Part shown: piece after piece, positions 19,317 through 29,092 of the stretch
How the letters are laid out: every line of letters begins with the position of its first letter
How positions within the stretch are numbered: position 1 is the first letter of the stretch
Origin: Melioribacteraceae bacterium
GTDB taxonomy: Bacteria > Bacteroidota > Ignavibacteria > Ignavibacteriales > Melioribacteraceae
DNA length: 64,000 bases
Reading direction: 5' to 3'
NCBI GenBank assembly: GCA_024103215.1
Contig: JAGFIY010000039.1
Coordinates: forward strand, 30,721-94,720
Notes under the pieces: generated by a model
What the model was told of the DNA's origin: nothing
The model's input: the letters and a program-made list of their open reading frames with translations, nothing else
Databases searched by the model: none
Program-made: the position numbers and the translations under genes

Positions 19317-20822
19317 ATGAAGTCTCGTAATTTTTTGGGAGCGCTTTCGTTAATAATCATCGGTGTTGTTTTCGGAGCAATTTTAGTATCAAGTTTTGGA
19401 TGGGTTCGTCCGGGAATGGCGGAGGTAAGAATCGGCGCGGAGAATGCTCCCGTTGCTTCAATTAGTATGGATGCTGCTGCGGTTAACGATCAATTTGTAC
19501 AAGTAGCCGAGATTGTAACCCCATCGATAGTTCAAATCAGAGTTATAACAACAACAAAAACAAATTTTGAAGATAGTCCTTTCAAATTTTTCTTTGATCA
19601 TCCGGATTTAGGTGAAAGAAAAGAACAAGGCGGTGGTAGCGGAGTTATTATCTCCGATGACGGTTATATATTAACTAACAATCACGTAGTCGAAAATGCA
19701 GAAAAAGTTACTGTTACTTTAAGTACGAAAGAATCTTTCGAAGCAGTTGTCGTCGGCACTGATCCACTTACTGATCTTGCTGTTGTAAAAATTGATAAAG
19801 AAAGTCTCCCTGAGGTTTATTTCGGAGATTCGGATAAACTTCATGTTGGGCAGTGGGTAATGGCAATCGGTAATCCGCTCGGTTATTTAACATCAACTGT
19901 TACTGCTGGAATTGTTAGCGCGAGGGGACGAAACCTTCAGCTTATTCGCGATGCAGAAGGTTACGGCATTGAAGATTTTATTCAAACCGATGCGGTGATC
20001 AACCCTGGCAACAGCGGCGGCGCATTGGTTGATCTCTCAGGCGCAGTTGTAGGAATTAATACGGCAATCGCAACTAACGGTTTCTCCAGAAATTATATTG
20101 GCTATGGTTTTGCAATCCCGATTAATATAGCTAAAACCGTTGCTGAAGATCTTATCGCTTACGGAAAAGTTCACCGCGGGTATATTGGTGTAAGAATTAA
20201 AGAAGTTGATGATGCTCTCGCAAAAGCTGTCGGACTTGAAAAACCAATGGGAATTTTAATTACAGATATTGTCCTGGACGGTTCCGCTGCAACCGAGGAT
20301 ATTCAAGCCGGGGATATTATCCTTAAAGTTGATGACCGCGAACTTTATCAGCCCAATGAACTTCAAAGCTATATTGCTACAAAAAGAGCAGGAACAACGG
20401 TAACGCTTGAACTTTATAGGGACGGTGATAAGATAAAAAGAAGCGTAACCTTAAAATCTCGAGAAGGTGAATTAAAGGAAAACCCCGTTGTAGCGGATAA
20501 AAAATCTGAGAAGAAAGATACATCACCACGTGAAGTTTCATTCAAAGAAATCGGATTAACGGTTAAAGATATTTCTGAAAAAGATAAAGATTCTTACAAT
20601 GTATCAAACGGAGTTATGATTTTAAATGTGGAAAGATTCAGTCCCGCAAGTGATCAGAATTTACAACCAGGATTCATCATTACTGAAGTGAATAAATCAC
20701 CCGTGGAATCTACCGTCAAGTTCAAGGAAATGATTGAAGATAATCGAGGCAAAGCAGTTTTGATGAGAGTTGTAATGTCGAAGGATAATGTTAATTTCGT
20801 CGGACTTGAAATTCCGGAGTAA
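19317..20822 (+). CDS. DegP/DegQ (HtrA) family periplasmic serine protease
   Basis: This envelope quality-control protease has 501 residues. An N-terminal hydrophobic segment (about 7-28) acts as a signal or anchor. The catalytic triad is His123 (TNNHVVENA), Asp153 (LTDLAVVKI) and Ser233 (NPGNSGGAL). Two PDZ domains follow, about 280-370 and 415-495, separated by a Lys/Glu-rich linker. The ATG follows a strong GAAGGAGATATAAA leader. An intrinsic terminator directly follows, so this gene ends its transcription unit. DegP, DegQ and DegS cannot be told apart by eye, but two PDZ domains argue against DegS. Confidence 0.92.
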   Translation: MKSRNFLGALSLIIIGVVFGAILVSSFGWVRPGMAEVRIGAENAPVASISMDAAAVNDQFVQVAEIVTPSIVQIRVITTTKTNFEDSPFKFFFDHPDLGERKEQGGGSGVIISDDGYILTNNHVVENAEKVTVTLSTKESFEAVVVGTDPLTDLAVVKIDKESLPEVYFGDSDKLHVGQWVMAIGNPLGYLTSTVTAGIVSARGRNLQLIRDAEGYGIEDFIQTDAVINPGNSGGALVDLSGAVVGINTAIATNGFSRNYIGYGFAIPINIAKTVAEDLIAYGKVHRGYIGVRIKEVDDALAKAVGLEKPMGILITDIVLDGSAATEDIQAGDIILKVDDRELYQPNELQSYIATKRAGTTVTLELYRDGDKIKRSVTLKSREGELKENPVVADKKSEKKDTSPREVSFKEIGLTVKDISEKDKDSYNVSNGVMILNVERFSPASDQNLQPGFIITEVNKSPVESTVKFKEMIEDNRGKAVLMRVVMSKDNVNFVGLEIPE

Positions 20823-20862
20823 AGTTTCCAAATCTGAAATTTCATTAAATAATTTATTTTGA

Positions 20863-20888
20863 AGCGTCTCTTTGAGACGCTTTTTTTA
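20863..20888 (+). terminator. Intrinsic terminator after the HtrA protease gene
   Basis: A perfect 9-bp stem AAGCGTCTC / GAGACGCTT with a TTT loop runs into a series of T residues. It sits 40 bases after the protease stop and 40 bases before aroC, so it separates the two transcription units. Confidence 0.9.
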
Positions 20889-20927
20889 TATTTTATATTT
20901 GCAAATCAATAATTAAAAATCGAACTG

Positions 20928-22139
20928 ATGATCAGATTTCTTACGGCAGGAGAATCGCACGGAAAAGCTTTAACCGTAATCGTTGATGGTTTCCCGTCAA
21001 ACTTTGAGCTCACGACAGATTACTTAAATCTTCATCTTAAGAGAAGACAAATTGGATACGGCAGAGGTCTTCGGATGAAAATTGAAACCGATACAGCGGA
21101 AATTCTCAGTGGGATAAGGTTAGGCAAAACTCTCGGCTCGCCAATAAGTATGCTAATAAAAAATAAAGATTGGGGAAACTGGATTAATATAATGTCCGTG
21201 GATGAAGTATCTTCAAAAACTGAAAAGATAAGCATTCCCAGACCGGGACACGCAGATCTTACAGGAGTTATAAAATACGGTTTTGACGATATAAGAAATT
21301 CAATCGAAAGATCAAGTGCGCGGGAAACTGCTGCCAGAGTTGCTGCCGGAAGTGTTGCTCGTTCGTTCTTGGAAAAATTCGGAATTAAAATCGGAAGTTT
21401 TGTTGAAAGTATAGGTGGAATTTATCCGGGAGAAAATTTTTTAAACTCACTTCTCGAGAATAATATCACTTCAAAATTTGATGCATGGAAGTTGTCCCAG
21501 AAAGCAGATATTAGCAGTGTTAGAGTATTGGATAAGAAACACGAAGTGAAAATAATAGGGAAAATTAAAACAGCAAAAAAGAACGGAAATACTTTAGGCG
21601 GAACAATGGTTACTGTTGCAACTGGCGTTCCAGCAGGATTAGGAAGTTTTGTTCATTACGACAGAAAACTGAGCACTTCAATTGTTCAATCAATTATGTC
21701 GATAAATGCAATAAAAGGTGTTGAGATTGGAAGCGGATTTCAGTCAGCGGATAGTTTCGGTTCCGAATCTCATGATGAAATAATAACGAAGCGGGGAGTT
21801 TTAACTCGCAGGACAAACCGTGCCGGTGGAATTGAGGGCGGGATTTCGACAGGTCTTCCAATTATTGTTAGATCTGCAATGAAACCGATCGCAACATTAA
21901 TGTCACCCATTGGAACTGTCGATCTAAGTACGGGGAAAAATATTTTGGCAAGAAGGGAGAGGAGCGATTTTGTAGCAGTTCCCGCTTGTGCCGTAATCAC
22001 TGAATCGATGCTGGCATGGTCTTTAGCTGAACACTTTATTAGAAAATTTGGCGGTGATTCACTTGAAGAAACGTTGGATAATTTCACATCTTACACAAAA
22101 AAAATCGATTCTAGAATTAAGAAAAACTTCAGGAACTAA
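20928..22139 (+). CDS. aroC: Chorismate synthase
   Basis: The enzyme converts 5-enolpyruvylshikimate-3-phosphate to chorismate using reduced FMN, the last step of the shikimate pathway. The 403-residue protein begins MIRFLTAGESHG, the hallmark N-terminal motif. Internal signatures include RRQIGYGRGLRMKIE and RSSARETAARVAAG, both used for FMN and substrate phosphate binding, and the RAGGIEGGIS loop. It stands immediately after a terminator. The neighbouring metallohydrolase starts one base after its stop. Confidence 0.95.
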   Translation: MIRFLTAGESHGKALTVIVDGFPSNFELTTDYLNLHLKRRQIGYGRGLRMKIETDTAEILSGIRLGKTLGSPISMLIKNKDWGNWINIMSVDEVSSKTEKISIPRPGHADLTGVIKYGFDDIRNSIERSSARETAARVAAGSVARSFLEKFGIKIGSFVESIGGIYPGENFLNSLLENNITSKFDAWKLSQKADISSVRVLDKKHEVKIIGKIKTAKKNGNTLGGTMVTVATGVPAGLGSFVHYDRKLSTSIVQSIMSINAIKGVEIGSGFQSADSFGSESHDEIITKRGVLTRRTNRAGGIEGGISTGLPIIVRSAMKPIATLMSPIGTVDLSTGKNILARRERSDFVAVPACAVITESMLAWSLAEHFIRKFGGDSLEETLDNFTSYTKKIDSRIKKNFRN

Positions 22140-22140
22140 T

Positions 22141-22779
22141 ATGTTGAAAGTCCAGCATTTTGTATTTAGTATGTTTTATGAAAACACATATTTAATTTGG
22201 GATGATGAGAGTAAAGAAGCTGCAGTAATTGATCCGGGCTGCTTGGAAACTTTCGAGGAGAAAAAACTTGCGGAAGAAATCGAAGTTAACGGTCTCAAAG
22301 TTAAATATCTTATAAACACTCATTGTCATATCGATCATATATTCGGCAATCAATTTGTCAAAACAAAATTCAATTGTGAGTTCTTGGCTCCAAAAGAAGA
22401 TATTCCATTATTGAGTGATGCTGAAAATCAAGGTAAGATGTTTGGGGTAGTGGTGAAAAAATCACCAAAGCCCGACCGCTTTATTGATGAAAATACAAAT
22501 ATAAATATGGGAAATATCAAACCGAAATTTTTGTTCACTCCCGGACATACACCAGGTGAATATTCTATCTATTTCGAGGATGAAAAATTATGTTTTACGG
22601 GCGATGTGCTTTTTCGCGAAGGAATCGGAAGAACAGATTTATGGGGAGGGGACACGCCGACGCTCTTGAATTCAATAAGGGAAAAATTATATGTTCTGCC
22701 GGACGAAGTTGTTATTTATCCCGGACATGGTGAACCCAGTTCCATGGGTTATGAAAAAGCGAATAATCCGTTTACTTGA
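22141..22779 (+). CDS. Metallo-beta-lactamase-fold hydrolase (glyoxalase II/YcbL-like)
   Basis: The 212-residue protein has the metal motif HCHIDH at 61-66, then TPGHTPGE, a CFTGDVLF aspartate motif and the final PGHG histidine. This set of ligands is complete for a binuclear metal site, as in glyoxalase II and YcbL-type thioesterases. A longer open frame extends upstream within aroC, but the ATG at 22141 gives a proper N-terminus (MLKVQHFVFSMFYENTYLI). It abuts aroC, suggesting co-transcription. The substrate is not predictable. Confidence 0.87.
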   Translation: MLKVQHFVFSMFYENTYLIWDDESKEAAVIDPGCLETFEEKKLAEEIEVNGLKVKYLINTHCHIDHIFGNQFVKTKFNCEFLAPKEDIPLLSDAENQGKMFGVVVKKSPKPDRFIDENTNINMGNIKPKFLFTPGHTPGEYSIYFEDEKLCFTGDVLFREGIGRTDLWGGDTPTLLNSIREKLYVLPDEVVIYPGHGEPSSMGYEKANNPFT

Positions 22780-22841
22780 TTCAAAATTGCATTCCACTAT
22801 CTGATTAGATATATTGCGAATAATCAATTCCCATTCAATAA

Positions 22842-23600
22842 ATGACGCACGAAGATCTTAATACTAACAAATCGAGAGTGATTTTCTTTTCACGGCTTAT
22901 TTCAGTTTTAATCTTTATTTATATTCTGTTATTTGAGTTTATTTTACTGCCGAATCAATTTTTACCGAAACCAACAATTTTAATCGAATCCTTTCTTTCA
23001 TTGTTTAGTGATTATAATTTTAGGTATGCTCTGCTGCATACTACTTCCATCATCTATGCTGTCATTTTTCTGCTTTATTGGATGTATCGTTTTTTGAATT
23101 CGGTCACAATAAAATTCAGCAGTTTAATTCCGTTCAAATTAAATTATACTTCTTATGCAGTGATCTTTGCCCCGCTTTTCTTCTCCTTCTGGTTGGACAT
23201 ACCTCTTTGGGGCGAGGTGCTTTATGTGTTCATAGTCGTGGATTTTCAATTTTTCAAAACCATTCATAATTCACTTAGGGATATCAAACCGGAGTATATA
23301 ATTGCTTCAAAAAGTCTTGAAATTTCACAGAAGGATGCCGAGACTACAATAATTTGGAATTTATTGAAGCCGGAAATTTTTAAGAGTTATAAGCAGATAA
23401 ACATTACAACTTGGATGTCCGTAATTTTATTTGAGTATTTTACTGCATTAGATGGAACCGGTTCGGTGTTGACAAGTTTGGTGTTGTACCACGATTTCTC
23501 AGGGATCATTGCGTTTATGATTGTGATAACTCTCTTGATCTTCGTCGCAAATTTAGTGATCGGTTACCTGCATAAAAAATTTGCTGATTGGGAGCAGTGA
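22842..23600 (+). CDS. Divergent ABC transporter permease (NitT/TauT-like)
   Basis: The 252-residue integral membrane protein has about six helices. The cytoplasmic coupling loop (about residues 140-170, DIKPEYIIASKSLEISQKDAE) is recognisably the EAA loop of SsuC/TauC-type permeases, but the conserved Gly of the loop is Glu here (SLEIS). It overlaps the next gene, an ATPase, by one base (TGATG). No substrate-binding protein gene is adjacent. It is probably a transporter subunit. The divergence makes the substrate class uncertain. Confidence 0.65.
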   Translation: MTHEDLNTNKSRVIFFSRLISVLIFIYILLFEFILLPNQFLPKPTILIESFLSLFSDYNFRYALLHTTSIIYAVIFLLYWMYRFLNSVTIKFSSLIPFKLNYTSYAVIFAPLFFSFWLDIPLWGEVLYVFIVVDFQFFKTIHNSLRDIKPEYIIASKSLEISQKDAETTIIWNLLKPEIFKSYKQINITTWMSVILFEYFTALDGTGSVLTSLVLYHDFSGIIAFMIVITLLIFVANLVIGYLHKKFADWEQ

Positions 23601-24355
23601 TGAATTTAACCGAACGAAAATATTTTGTGAATAATCTTACTAAAGTTTATACGGATATATCGGGATTTCGGATTAAGCTCTTTGAAAAACTTTCGTTTAA
23701 TATTTTGGAAAGCGGAGTCACAGTTCTTCTTGCACCAAAGGGAAGTGGAAAATCAACTTTGCTTAAAATAATTTCGGGATTGGAAAAGCCTACGGAAGGA
23801 TCGGTAAAATTGGACGGCACGATTCATTTCATTCCTTCGAAAGGAAATTCATTCCCATGGATGAACGTTAAAGAAAATTTATTGTTCGGGTTAAACGAAA
23901 AAGATAATAACAAAATTAATGAGATAATTTCATTTGTCGGTCTAGATGGATATGAATCTCACATTCCGCATAATAAAAGCAGAGGATTTAGATTTAGAAT
24001 CGAACTCGGCAGATCGCTGATAAGAAAACCAAAATTTATTGTGATAGACGAACCGTTCGACAATGTAGATTCTAAAACAAAAATAGATTTGATAAAACTA
24101 ATAAGAAAGATAACTGAAAAAGGAATAAGCATAATTTTAACCTCGTCAAATATCACCGAAGCATTATTTGCGTGCGACAAGCTAATTCTGCTTTCTGCTC
24201 CACCATCCTCGATACTTGACCAAATCGATAATAATTTATCGAGTGAAAGGGACGATAATATTTTTGAATCCGTTGAATTTGTCGAGAAGAAAAAATATAT
24301 AGAATCAAAATTTGATTATGTACTTTCCGGCAGTGAATTTCTATTAACAATCTAG
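23600..24355 (+). CDS. Divergent ABC transporter ATP-binding protein
   Basis: The 251-residue ATPase resembles SsuB/TauB. Walker A (APKGSGKST) and Walker B (FIVIDEP) are good. Other ATPase motifs are degraded: the Q-loop Gln is replaced (HFI where FQ is expected), the signature reads KSRGF instead of LSGGQ/M, and the switch His is Ser (LTSSNITEA). ATP binding is plausible; a normal hydrolysis cycle is less certain. ATG 23600 was chosen over the upstream TTG/GTG because GGGAG sits 5 bases before it, and because it couples to the permease stop. Confidence 0.7.
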   Translation: MNLTERKYFVNNLTKVYTDISGFRIKLFEKLSFNILESGVTVLLAPKGSGKSTLLKIISGLEKPTEGSVKLDGTIHFIPSKGNSFPWMNVKENLLFGLNEKDNNKINEIISFVGLDGYESHIPHNKSRGFRFRIELGRSLIRKPKFIVIDEPFDNVDSKTKIDLIKLIRKITEKGISIILTSSNITEALFACDKLILLSAPPSSILDQIDNNLSSERDDNIFESVEFVEKKKYIESKFDYVLSGSEFLLTI

Positions 24356-24361
24356 GTTTTG

Positions 24362-25906
24362 ATGAAAGAGAAAATTGAACATCTTGAAAAATTAAAAAAG
24401 AAAGCTCTTAAAGGGGGCGGCGAAGATAAGATAAAGGTTCAACATGAAAAAGGGAAATTAACAGCAAGAGAAAGAGTTGAACTGCTTGTTGATAAAGGTT
24501 CGTTTGATGAACTGGATATGCTTGTTACTCACCGCACAAATAATTTCGGTCTTAACGACAATAAAATTCTAGGTGATGGAGTTATCACCGGATTTGCGAG
24601 AATAAATGAACGACCGGTTGCTGTTTACAGTCAGGATTTTACGGTGTTCGGCGGTTCACTTTCCGAAGCACATGCAGAAAAAATCTGTAAACTTATGGAT
24701 ATGTCGATGAAGATGGGAATTCCGGTTATCGGGCTTAACGATTCCGGTGGTGCAAGAATTCAGGAAGGTGTTGTCAGTTTGGGAGGATATGCCGATATAT
24801 TTTTACGCAACACACTCGCATCGGGAGTTATTCCTCAGATCTCTGCAATCCTTGGTCCTTGTGCCGGGGGTGCTGTATATTCCCCGGCGATTACGGATTT
24901 TATAGTGATGGCTAAGAACACAAGTCATATGTTCGTAACAGGGCCCAATGTAGTAAAAACTGTCACGCACGAAAATGTTTCCTTCGAAGAATTGGGCGGG
25001 GCAATTACCCATTCGACAAAAAGCGGCGTTGCTCATTTTGCATTCGACAACGAAATAGAAGTATTGGAATGTATAAGAAAACTTGTTGATTATATTCCGC
25101 TTAACTGGAAAGATCAACCGCCGATAAAAGAATTTAATTTTGATCAGGATTTTTCGATACCCGAGCTTGATTCAATAATTCCCGAAAACCCAAATAAACC
25201 ATACGATATGAAATCCATAATTCATCATCTTGTAGATAATGGTGAATTTTTGGAAATTCATGAAAATTTTGCAGAAAATTTGATTGTTGGTTTTGCAAGA
25301 ATAAGCGGGTTGTCGATTGGAATTGTTGCAAACCAGCCTTCTGTTCTTGCTGGTGTGCTTGATATTAACGCAAGTATTAAAGGTGCTAGGTTTATTAGGT
25401 TCTGCGATGCATTCAACATTCCTTTACTCGTTCTTGAAGATGTCCCGGGTTTTATGCCCGGAACCGAACAAGAATGGAATGGAATTATAAGGAACGGTGC
25501 TAAACTCCTTTTCGCATTCTGCGAAGCAACTGTTCCAAAGGTAACGGTTATAACAAGAAAAGCATATGGCGGTGCTTACGATGTGATGAACTCAAAACAT
25601 ATAAGAGGTGATTTCAACTTTGCATGGCCTTCAGCAGAAATAGCAGTGATGGGACCAAAAGGCGCAGTTGAAATCATTTTCAACAAAGAAATTAAAAAAG
25701 CGAAAAATCCGGAAAAAGAACTTGAGAAAAAATTAGCTGAATATATTGAGAAGTTTGCAAATCCATATATTGCCGCTGAAAGAGGTTATGTAGATGATGT
25801 TATTGTTCCTTCGGCAACTCGTACTAAACTAATTAATGCGTTTCAACTTCTCCGTTCAAAAGTTGATGCAAATCCAAAGAAAAAACATAATACGATGCCT
25901 GTTTAA
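24362..25906 (+). CDS. Acyl-CoA carboxylase carboxyltransferase subunit (PccB/MmdA type)
   Basis: The 514-residue protein carries both crotonase-fold halves of biotin-dependent carboxyltransferases. Motifs include [17 protein letters not shown] near the N-terminus and [22 protein letters not shown] and the C-terminal [13 protein letters not shown] and [10 protein letters not shown] are also present. It transfers CO2 from carboxybiotin to propionyl-CoA or a related acyl-CoA, or the reverse in methylmalonyl-CoA decarboxylase. No biotin carboxylase or biotin-carrier gene is adjacent, so those subunits must be elsewhere. ATG 24362 is the second codon of a slightly longer TTG-started frame. Confidence 0.88.
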   Translation: MKEKIEHLEKLKKKALKGGGEDKIKVQHEKGKLTARERVELLVDKGSFDELDMLVTHRTNNFGLNDNKILGDGVITGFARINERPVAVYSQDFTVFGGSLSEAHAEKICKLMDMSMKMGIPVIGLNDSGGARIQEGVVSLGGYADIFLRNTLASGVIPQISAILGPCAGGAVYSPAITDFIVMAKNTSHMFVTGPNVVKTVTHENVSFEELGGAITHSTKSGVAHFAFDNEIEVLECIRKLVDYIPLNWKDQPPIKEFNFDQDFSIPELDSIIPENPNKPYDMKSIIHHLVDNGEFLEIHENFAENLIVGFARISGLSIGIVANQPSVLAGVLDINASIKGARFIRFCDAFNIPLLVLEDVPGFMPGTEQEWNGIIRNGAKLLFAFCEATVPKVTVITRKAYGGAYDVMNSKHIRGDFNFAWPSAEIAVMGPKGAVEIIFNKEIKKAKNPEKELEKKLAEYIEKFANPYIAAERGYVDDVIVPSATRTKLINAFQLLRSKVDANPKKKHNTMPV

Positions 25907-25909
25907 TAA

Positions 25910-26830
25910 ATGGCTTTAAAAGGAAAAAAAATAATTATTGCAGGGGGAAGCGGACTTATAGGATCTGCTCTTACTGAACATTTTTTAGCAAACGATAATA
26001 ATGTTATTATTCTTTCGAGAAGTGAACCTTTCAAAGAACAAATGCTTGAATCCGTTTATTGGGACGGAAGCACTTTTGACAAATGGATAAACTCTATCAA
26101 TGGGGCTGATTACTTAATAAATCTCACCGGGAAGAATTTAAACTGCCGATGGACGAAACCCAACCGAGAAGAAATAATCGAAAGCAGAACCTCAAGTGTA
26201 ATTGCTCTAGGCGAAGCATTGAAAAAAATTCAAGCTCCGCCTAAAAAGTGGATTCAAGTGAGTGCAGTAGGATATTACGGTGATACGGATGGTAATTCTG
26301 CCGATGAGGAGTCTCCTTCCGGTGAAGGTTTTGTTGCTGAGGTATGCAGAAAATGGGAAGACACGTTTAATAAATATTCCTTCGATAAGATAGAGACAAA
26401 AATTGTTCGGATTGGGAATGTGTTGACGCGAAAACGAGGAATGCTGGAGCCTCTGATCTTGCTTACTAAGTTTTTCCTCGGAGGAAGAACCGGAAGTGGT
26501 AATCAATTTATAAGTTGGATTCACATTGATGATTTAGTATCAATCTTTGAATTTTTACTCGAAAATCAGAATACTGGAAAAGTATTTAATGCGGTTTCGC
26601 CTGAACCTGTGACAAATAACGATTTTATGGCAGCATTGAGAAAAGTATATTCGCGTCCATGGTCACCCCCTGCACCTGCATTTGGAGTAAAACTTGTATC
26701 AAAGATCATTGGTGTTCCTGGAGATTTAATTTTAGACAGTTCAAAAGTAGTCCCCAAAAACCTTCTTGAAGAGAATTTTAATTTTCATTTCACCGAACTT
26801 CAAACAGCGCTGAATGATTTGAAAACTTAA
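25910..26830 (+). CDS. TIGR01777/YfcH-type NAD(P)-dependent epimerase
   Basis: This 306-residue extended SDR has the Rossmann motif GGSGLIGSAL at about 13-22 and the NLTGKNLNCRW and VSAVGYYGD motifs diagnostic of the SDR39U1/YfcH subfamily. A C-terminal DUF1731-like end is present. Members are annotated as sugar epimerases, but the reaction is not established for the group. It starts 3 bases after the carboxyltransferase stop. Confidence 0.87.
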   Translation: MALKGKKIIIAGGSGLIGSALTEHFLANDNNVIILSRSEPFKEQMLESVYWDGSTFDKWINSINGADYLINLTGKNLNCRWTKPNREEIIESRTSSVIALGEALKKIQAPPKKWIQVSAVGYYGDTDGNSADEESPSGEGFVAEVCRKWEDTFNKYSFDKIETKIVRIGNVLTRKRGMLEPLILLTKFFLGGRTGSGNQFISWIHIDDLVSIFEFLLENQNTGKVFNAVSPEPVTNNDFMAALRKVYSRPWSPPAPAFGVKLVSKIIGVPGDLILDSSKVVPKNLLEENFNFHFTELQTALNDLKT

Positions 26831-26905
26831 TACCAACCATTCAGTATCAAAAGATGATTTTAAAACTTATTTTGCAACATCAACAATTTTAATGAGGGTC
26901 ACTTT

Positions 26906-29092
26906 TTGAAATTCCGCTATTCTATAATTATACCTACTTATAATAGAGCTAACTCGCTTTTGCCGCTTGTAAATACAATTATTGAATTGAATAAGGATAA
27001 TCAAGAGGTAGAGATAATAATTGTTGATGATGGAAGTACAGACAATACATCGGAGATAATTAGTAAGATCGAATACGACCATTTACGTTATCTTCAGATT
27101 GAAAACAGCGGGCCAGCTTTTGCAAGAAACCGCGGCGCAGAAATCGCTAAAGGAGATTTTTTAATTTTTATTGATGATGATTGCATACCTGCGAAAAATT
27201 ATTTTTTAATATTGAATCAAACAATTGAATCAAATTCTTACGATGCTTTCGGCGGACAAAGCAAGAATAAAATCGCAGAAAATAAATTAGCAGAGTTCTA
27301 CGATAAAATTAACTCTTTCTATTTTTCGAATCAGCACAACAATAACAAATTTTTGATGTCGAATAACATGATCTGCAAACGCGATATTTTTTGGGAAGAA
27401 TCTGGTTTTGACGAAAGATTTACTATCGGTGCGGAGGACAGGGAACTCGCTATCAGGCTAGCGGATAAGCAATATAAAGTTGGATTTGTTGAAGAGCTTT
27501 CTGTGAATCATTACCATGATTTTTCGCTGCGGTCATTTTTGTTTCAGTATTATAAATTCGGTAGAGGATCTTATTTGCTTTATGATGTAATCTCAAAGGA
27601 GAATAATTACAAGATTGCGCGAATAAATCATCTCAAACAATTCTTCAATATTTATTGTGCGTTAAGGAAAGATCAAAACATCACGGAAAAGTTCACATAT
27701 TTTTTAATATTACTTCTTTCACAACTGTTTACAGCTTTCGGCTATGTGAGTGCAAAATGGGAGGGCATTAAAGACTTAAGGGATGAGAAATCTGACTCTG
27801 CCAAAACATTTACATCCGGCAGAAAAGGTACAGTTATAGGACTTTTCTCCTTTCTCGGTGGAAATCTTTTTAGCTCGGTGCTGGGATTTGCAACATTTAT
27901 AATTTTGGGAAAATACCTGGAACTTGAGCAATTCGGAAATTTTATGATTGCCTTTTCTCTACTTACTATTATAAGCAAATTTACGAATTTCGGGTTACCG
28001 ATTAGTGTTACAAGATATGCCTCCGATTCAGTCAAATTACGCGACAAAGAAAAAACTTCCTTTATACTAAAAAATGGAATTTTTATTCAAAGCATTGTAC
28101 TGTTTTTATCTCTTTTGATTTTTCTTTTACTTAATCATTTTCTTGAAGGTGAAATTGAAGCCTTCAAGCTTCCTGTGATGATTAAGTACGGAATAGCTAT
28201 CGGTATTGTTTCGACAACTTTGTTTGATTTTTTCTTGATTATTTATTCTATTCAATTGGAGTACTTAAAAATTGCTTTTATAAATAACTTAGTTGCCTTC
28301 CTTCGACTTACGTCTGTCCTATTGCTAATAATCATTCTGAAACCGAATGCCGGAATATTATTTTGGGCATATGCCGGGTCCGGGCTTATTGGTGCAATAA
28401 TTTTAAGTATAAAATATTTCTCTAATATTGTACCTTCTTCAAAGATTAATTTCGAAGAAATCAAAAAACTTCTGAAATACGGAAGCTTTGAGACAGTAAC
28501 AGGAATTTCGAGACAGATAATAAGCAACGGCGGGCCATTGATACTCGCATCACTCTCTACTAAAGCCGAAGCCGGACTATACGGTATTGGCATGAGTTTA
28601 AGTTTTGTTTACAGTGTTATCGCATTGAATATAAGATCATATTTTTTCCCTATCGGGTCACGTTTAATTTCGAATGATACAATAATCCCTTTTATAAGAC
28701 GTACTGTTAGATTGACACTTCCTCTTTTCTTTTTGGGAATTATAAGTTTAATTATTGCTAAACCTATTTTGGAAAGTTTCTATTCCGAATCAAAAGCCGA
28801 AGCTTATCCTGTATTCGTACTTTTATCATTACCGGCAATTCTTAAGCTATTTTTCAGTTCGCTGCTTATTTTACTTCATTACTACTTTAAGCCGCAATAC
28901 ATAGCATACGAAGCTTTCGGCAGATCGATTTTATTTTTAATCATTGCTTTTATTGTCTCGGGTTATGGGGCAATTGGTGTTGCATCGGCATTGCTGTTAA
29001 CAAGTTTAATCGGAGTGGGGGTTATACTTTATTTGGTTCACAACGAATTAAAAAAGAATTACTTGAGGCTGAAGGACGGATTAAGATTTTAA
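26906..29092 (+). CDS. Glycosyltransferase family 2 fused to a Wzx-like oligosaccharide flippase
   Basis: The 728-residue protein has two parts. Residues 1 to about 240 are a GT-A glycosyltransferase: YSIIIPTYNR, IVDDGSTDN, a metal-binding IDDDC, and an acidic AEDRELAIRL base motif. From about 310 to the end is a full polysaccharide-flippase-like region with about twelve helices, opening GLFSFLGGNLFSSVLG. No stop or start separates them. The start is TTG 26906 with GAGGG seven bases upstream. Fusing synthesis with export suggests handing a lipid-linked sugar directly to the flippase. The shared TTAA makes its stop overlap the stop of the convergent sulfotransferase gene. Confidence 0.83.
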   Translation: MKFRYSIIIPTYNRANSLLPLVNTIIELNKDNQEVEIIIVDDGSTDNTSEIISKIEYDHLRYLQIENSGPAFARNRGAEIAKGDFLIFIDDDCIPAKNYFLILNQTIESNSYDAFGGQSKNKIAENKLAEFYDKINSFYFSNQHNNNKFLMSNNMICKRDIFWEESGFDERFTIGAEDRELAIRLADKQYKVGFVEELSVNHYHDFSLRSFLFQYYKFGRGSYLLYDVISKENNYKIARINHLKQFFNIYCALRKDQNITEKFTYFLILLLSQLFTAFGYVSAKWEGIKDLRDEKSDSAKTFTSGRKGTVIGLFSFLGGNLFSSVLGFATFIILGKYLELEQFGNFMIAFSLLTIISKFTNFGLPISVTRYASDSVKLRDKEKTSFILKNGIFIQSIVLFLSLLIFLLLNHFLEGEIEAFKLPVMIKYGIAIGIVSTTLFDFFLIIYSIQLEYLKIAFINNLVAFLRLTSVLLLIIILKPNAGILFWAYAGSGLIGAIILSIKYFSNIVPSSKINFEEIKKLLKYGSFETVTGISRQIISNGGPLILASLSTKAEAGLYGIGMSLSFVYSVIALNIRSYFFPIGSRLISNDTIIPFIRRTVRLTLPLFFLGIISLIIAKPILESFYSESKAEAYPVFVLLSLPAILKLFFSSLLILLHYYFKPQYIAYEAFGRSILFLIIAFIVSGYGAIGVASALLLTSLIGVGVILYLVHNELKKNYLRLKDGLRF

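Noticed and set aside
22048..22140. Extended N-terminus of the metallo-beta-lactamase-fold gene
   Set aside because: The extension overlaps the aroC end by over 90 bases and adds no conserved residues. ATG 22141 gives the normal N-terminus.
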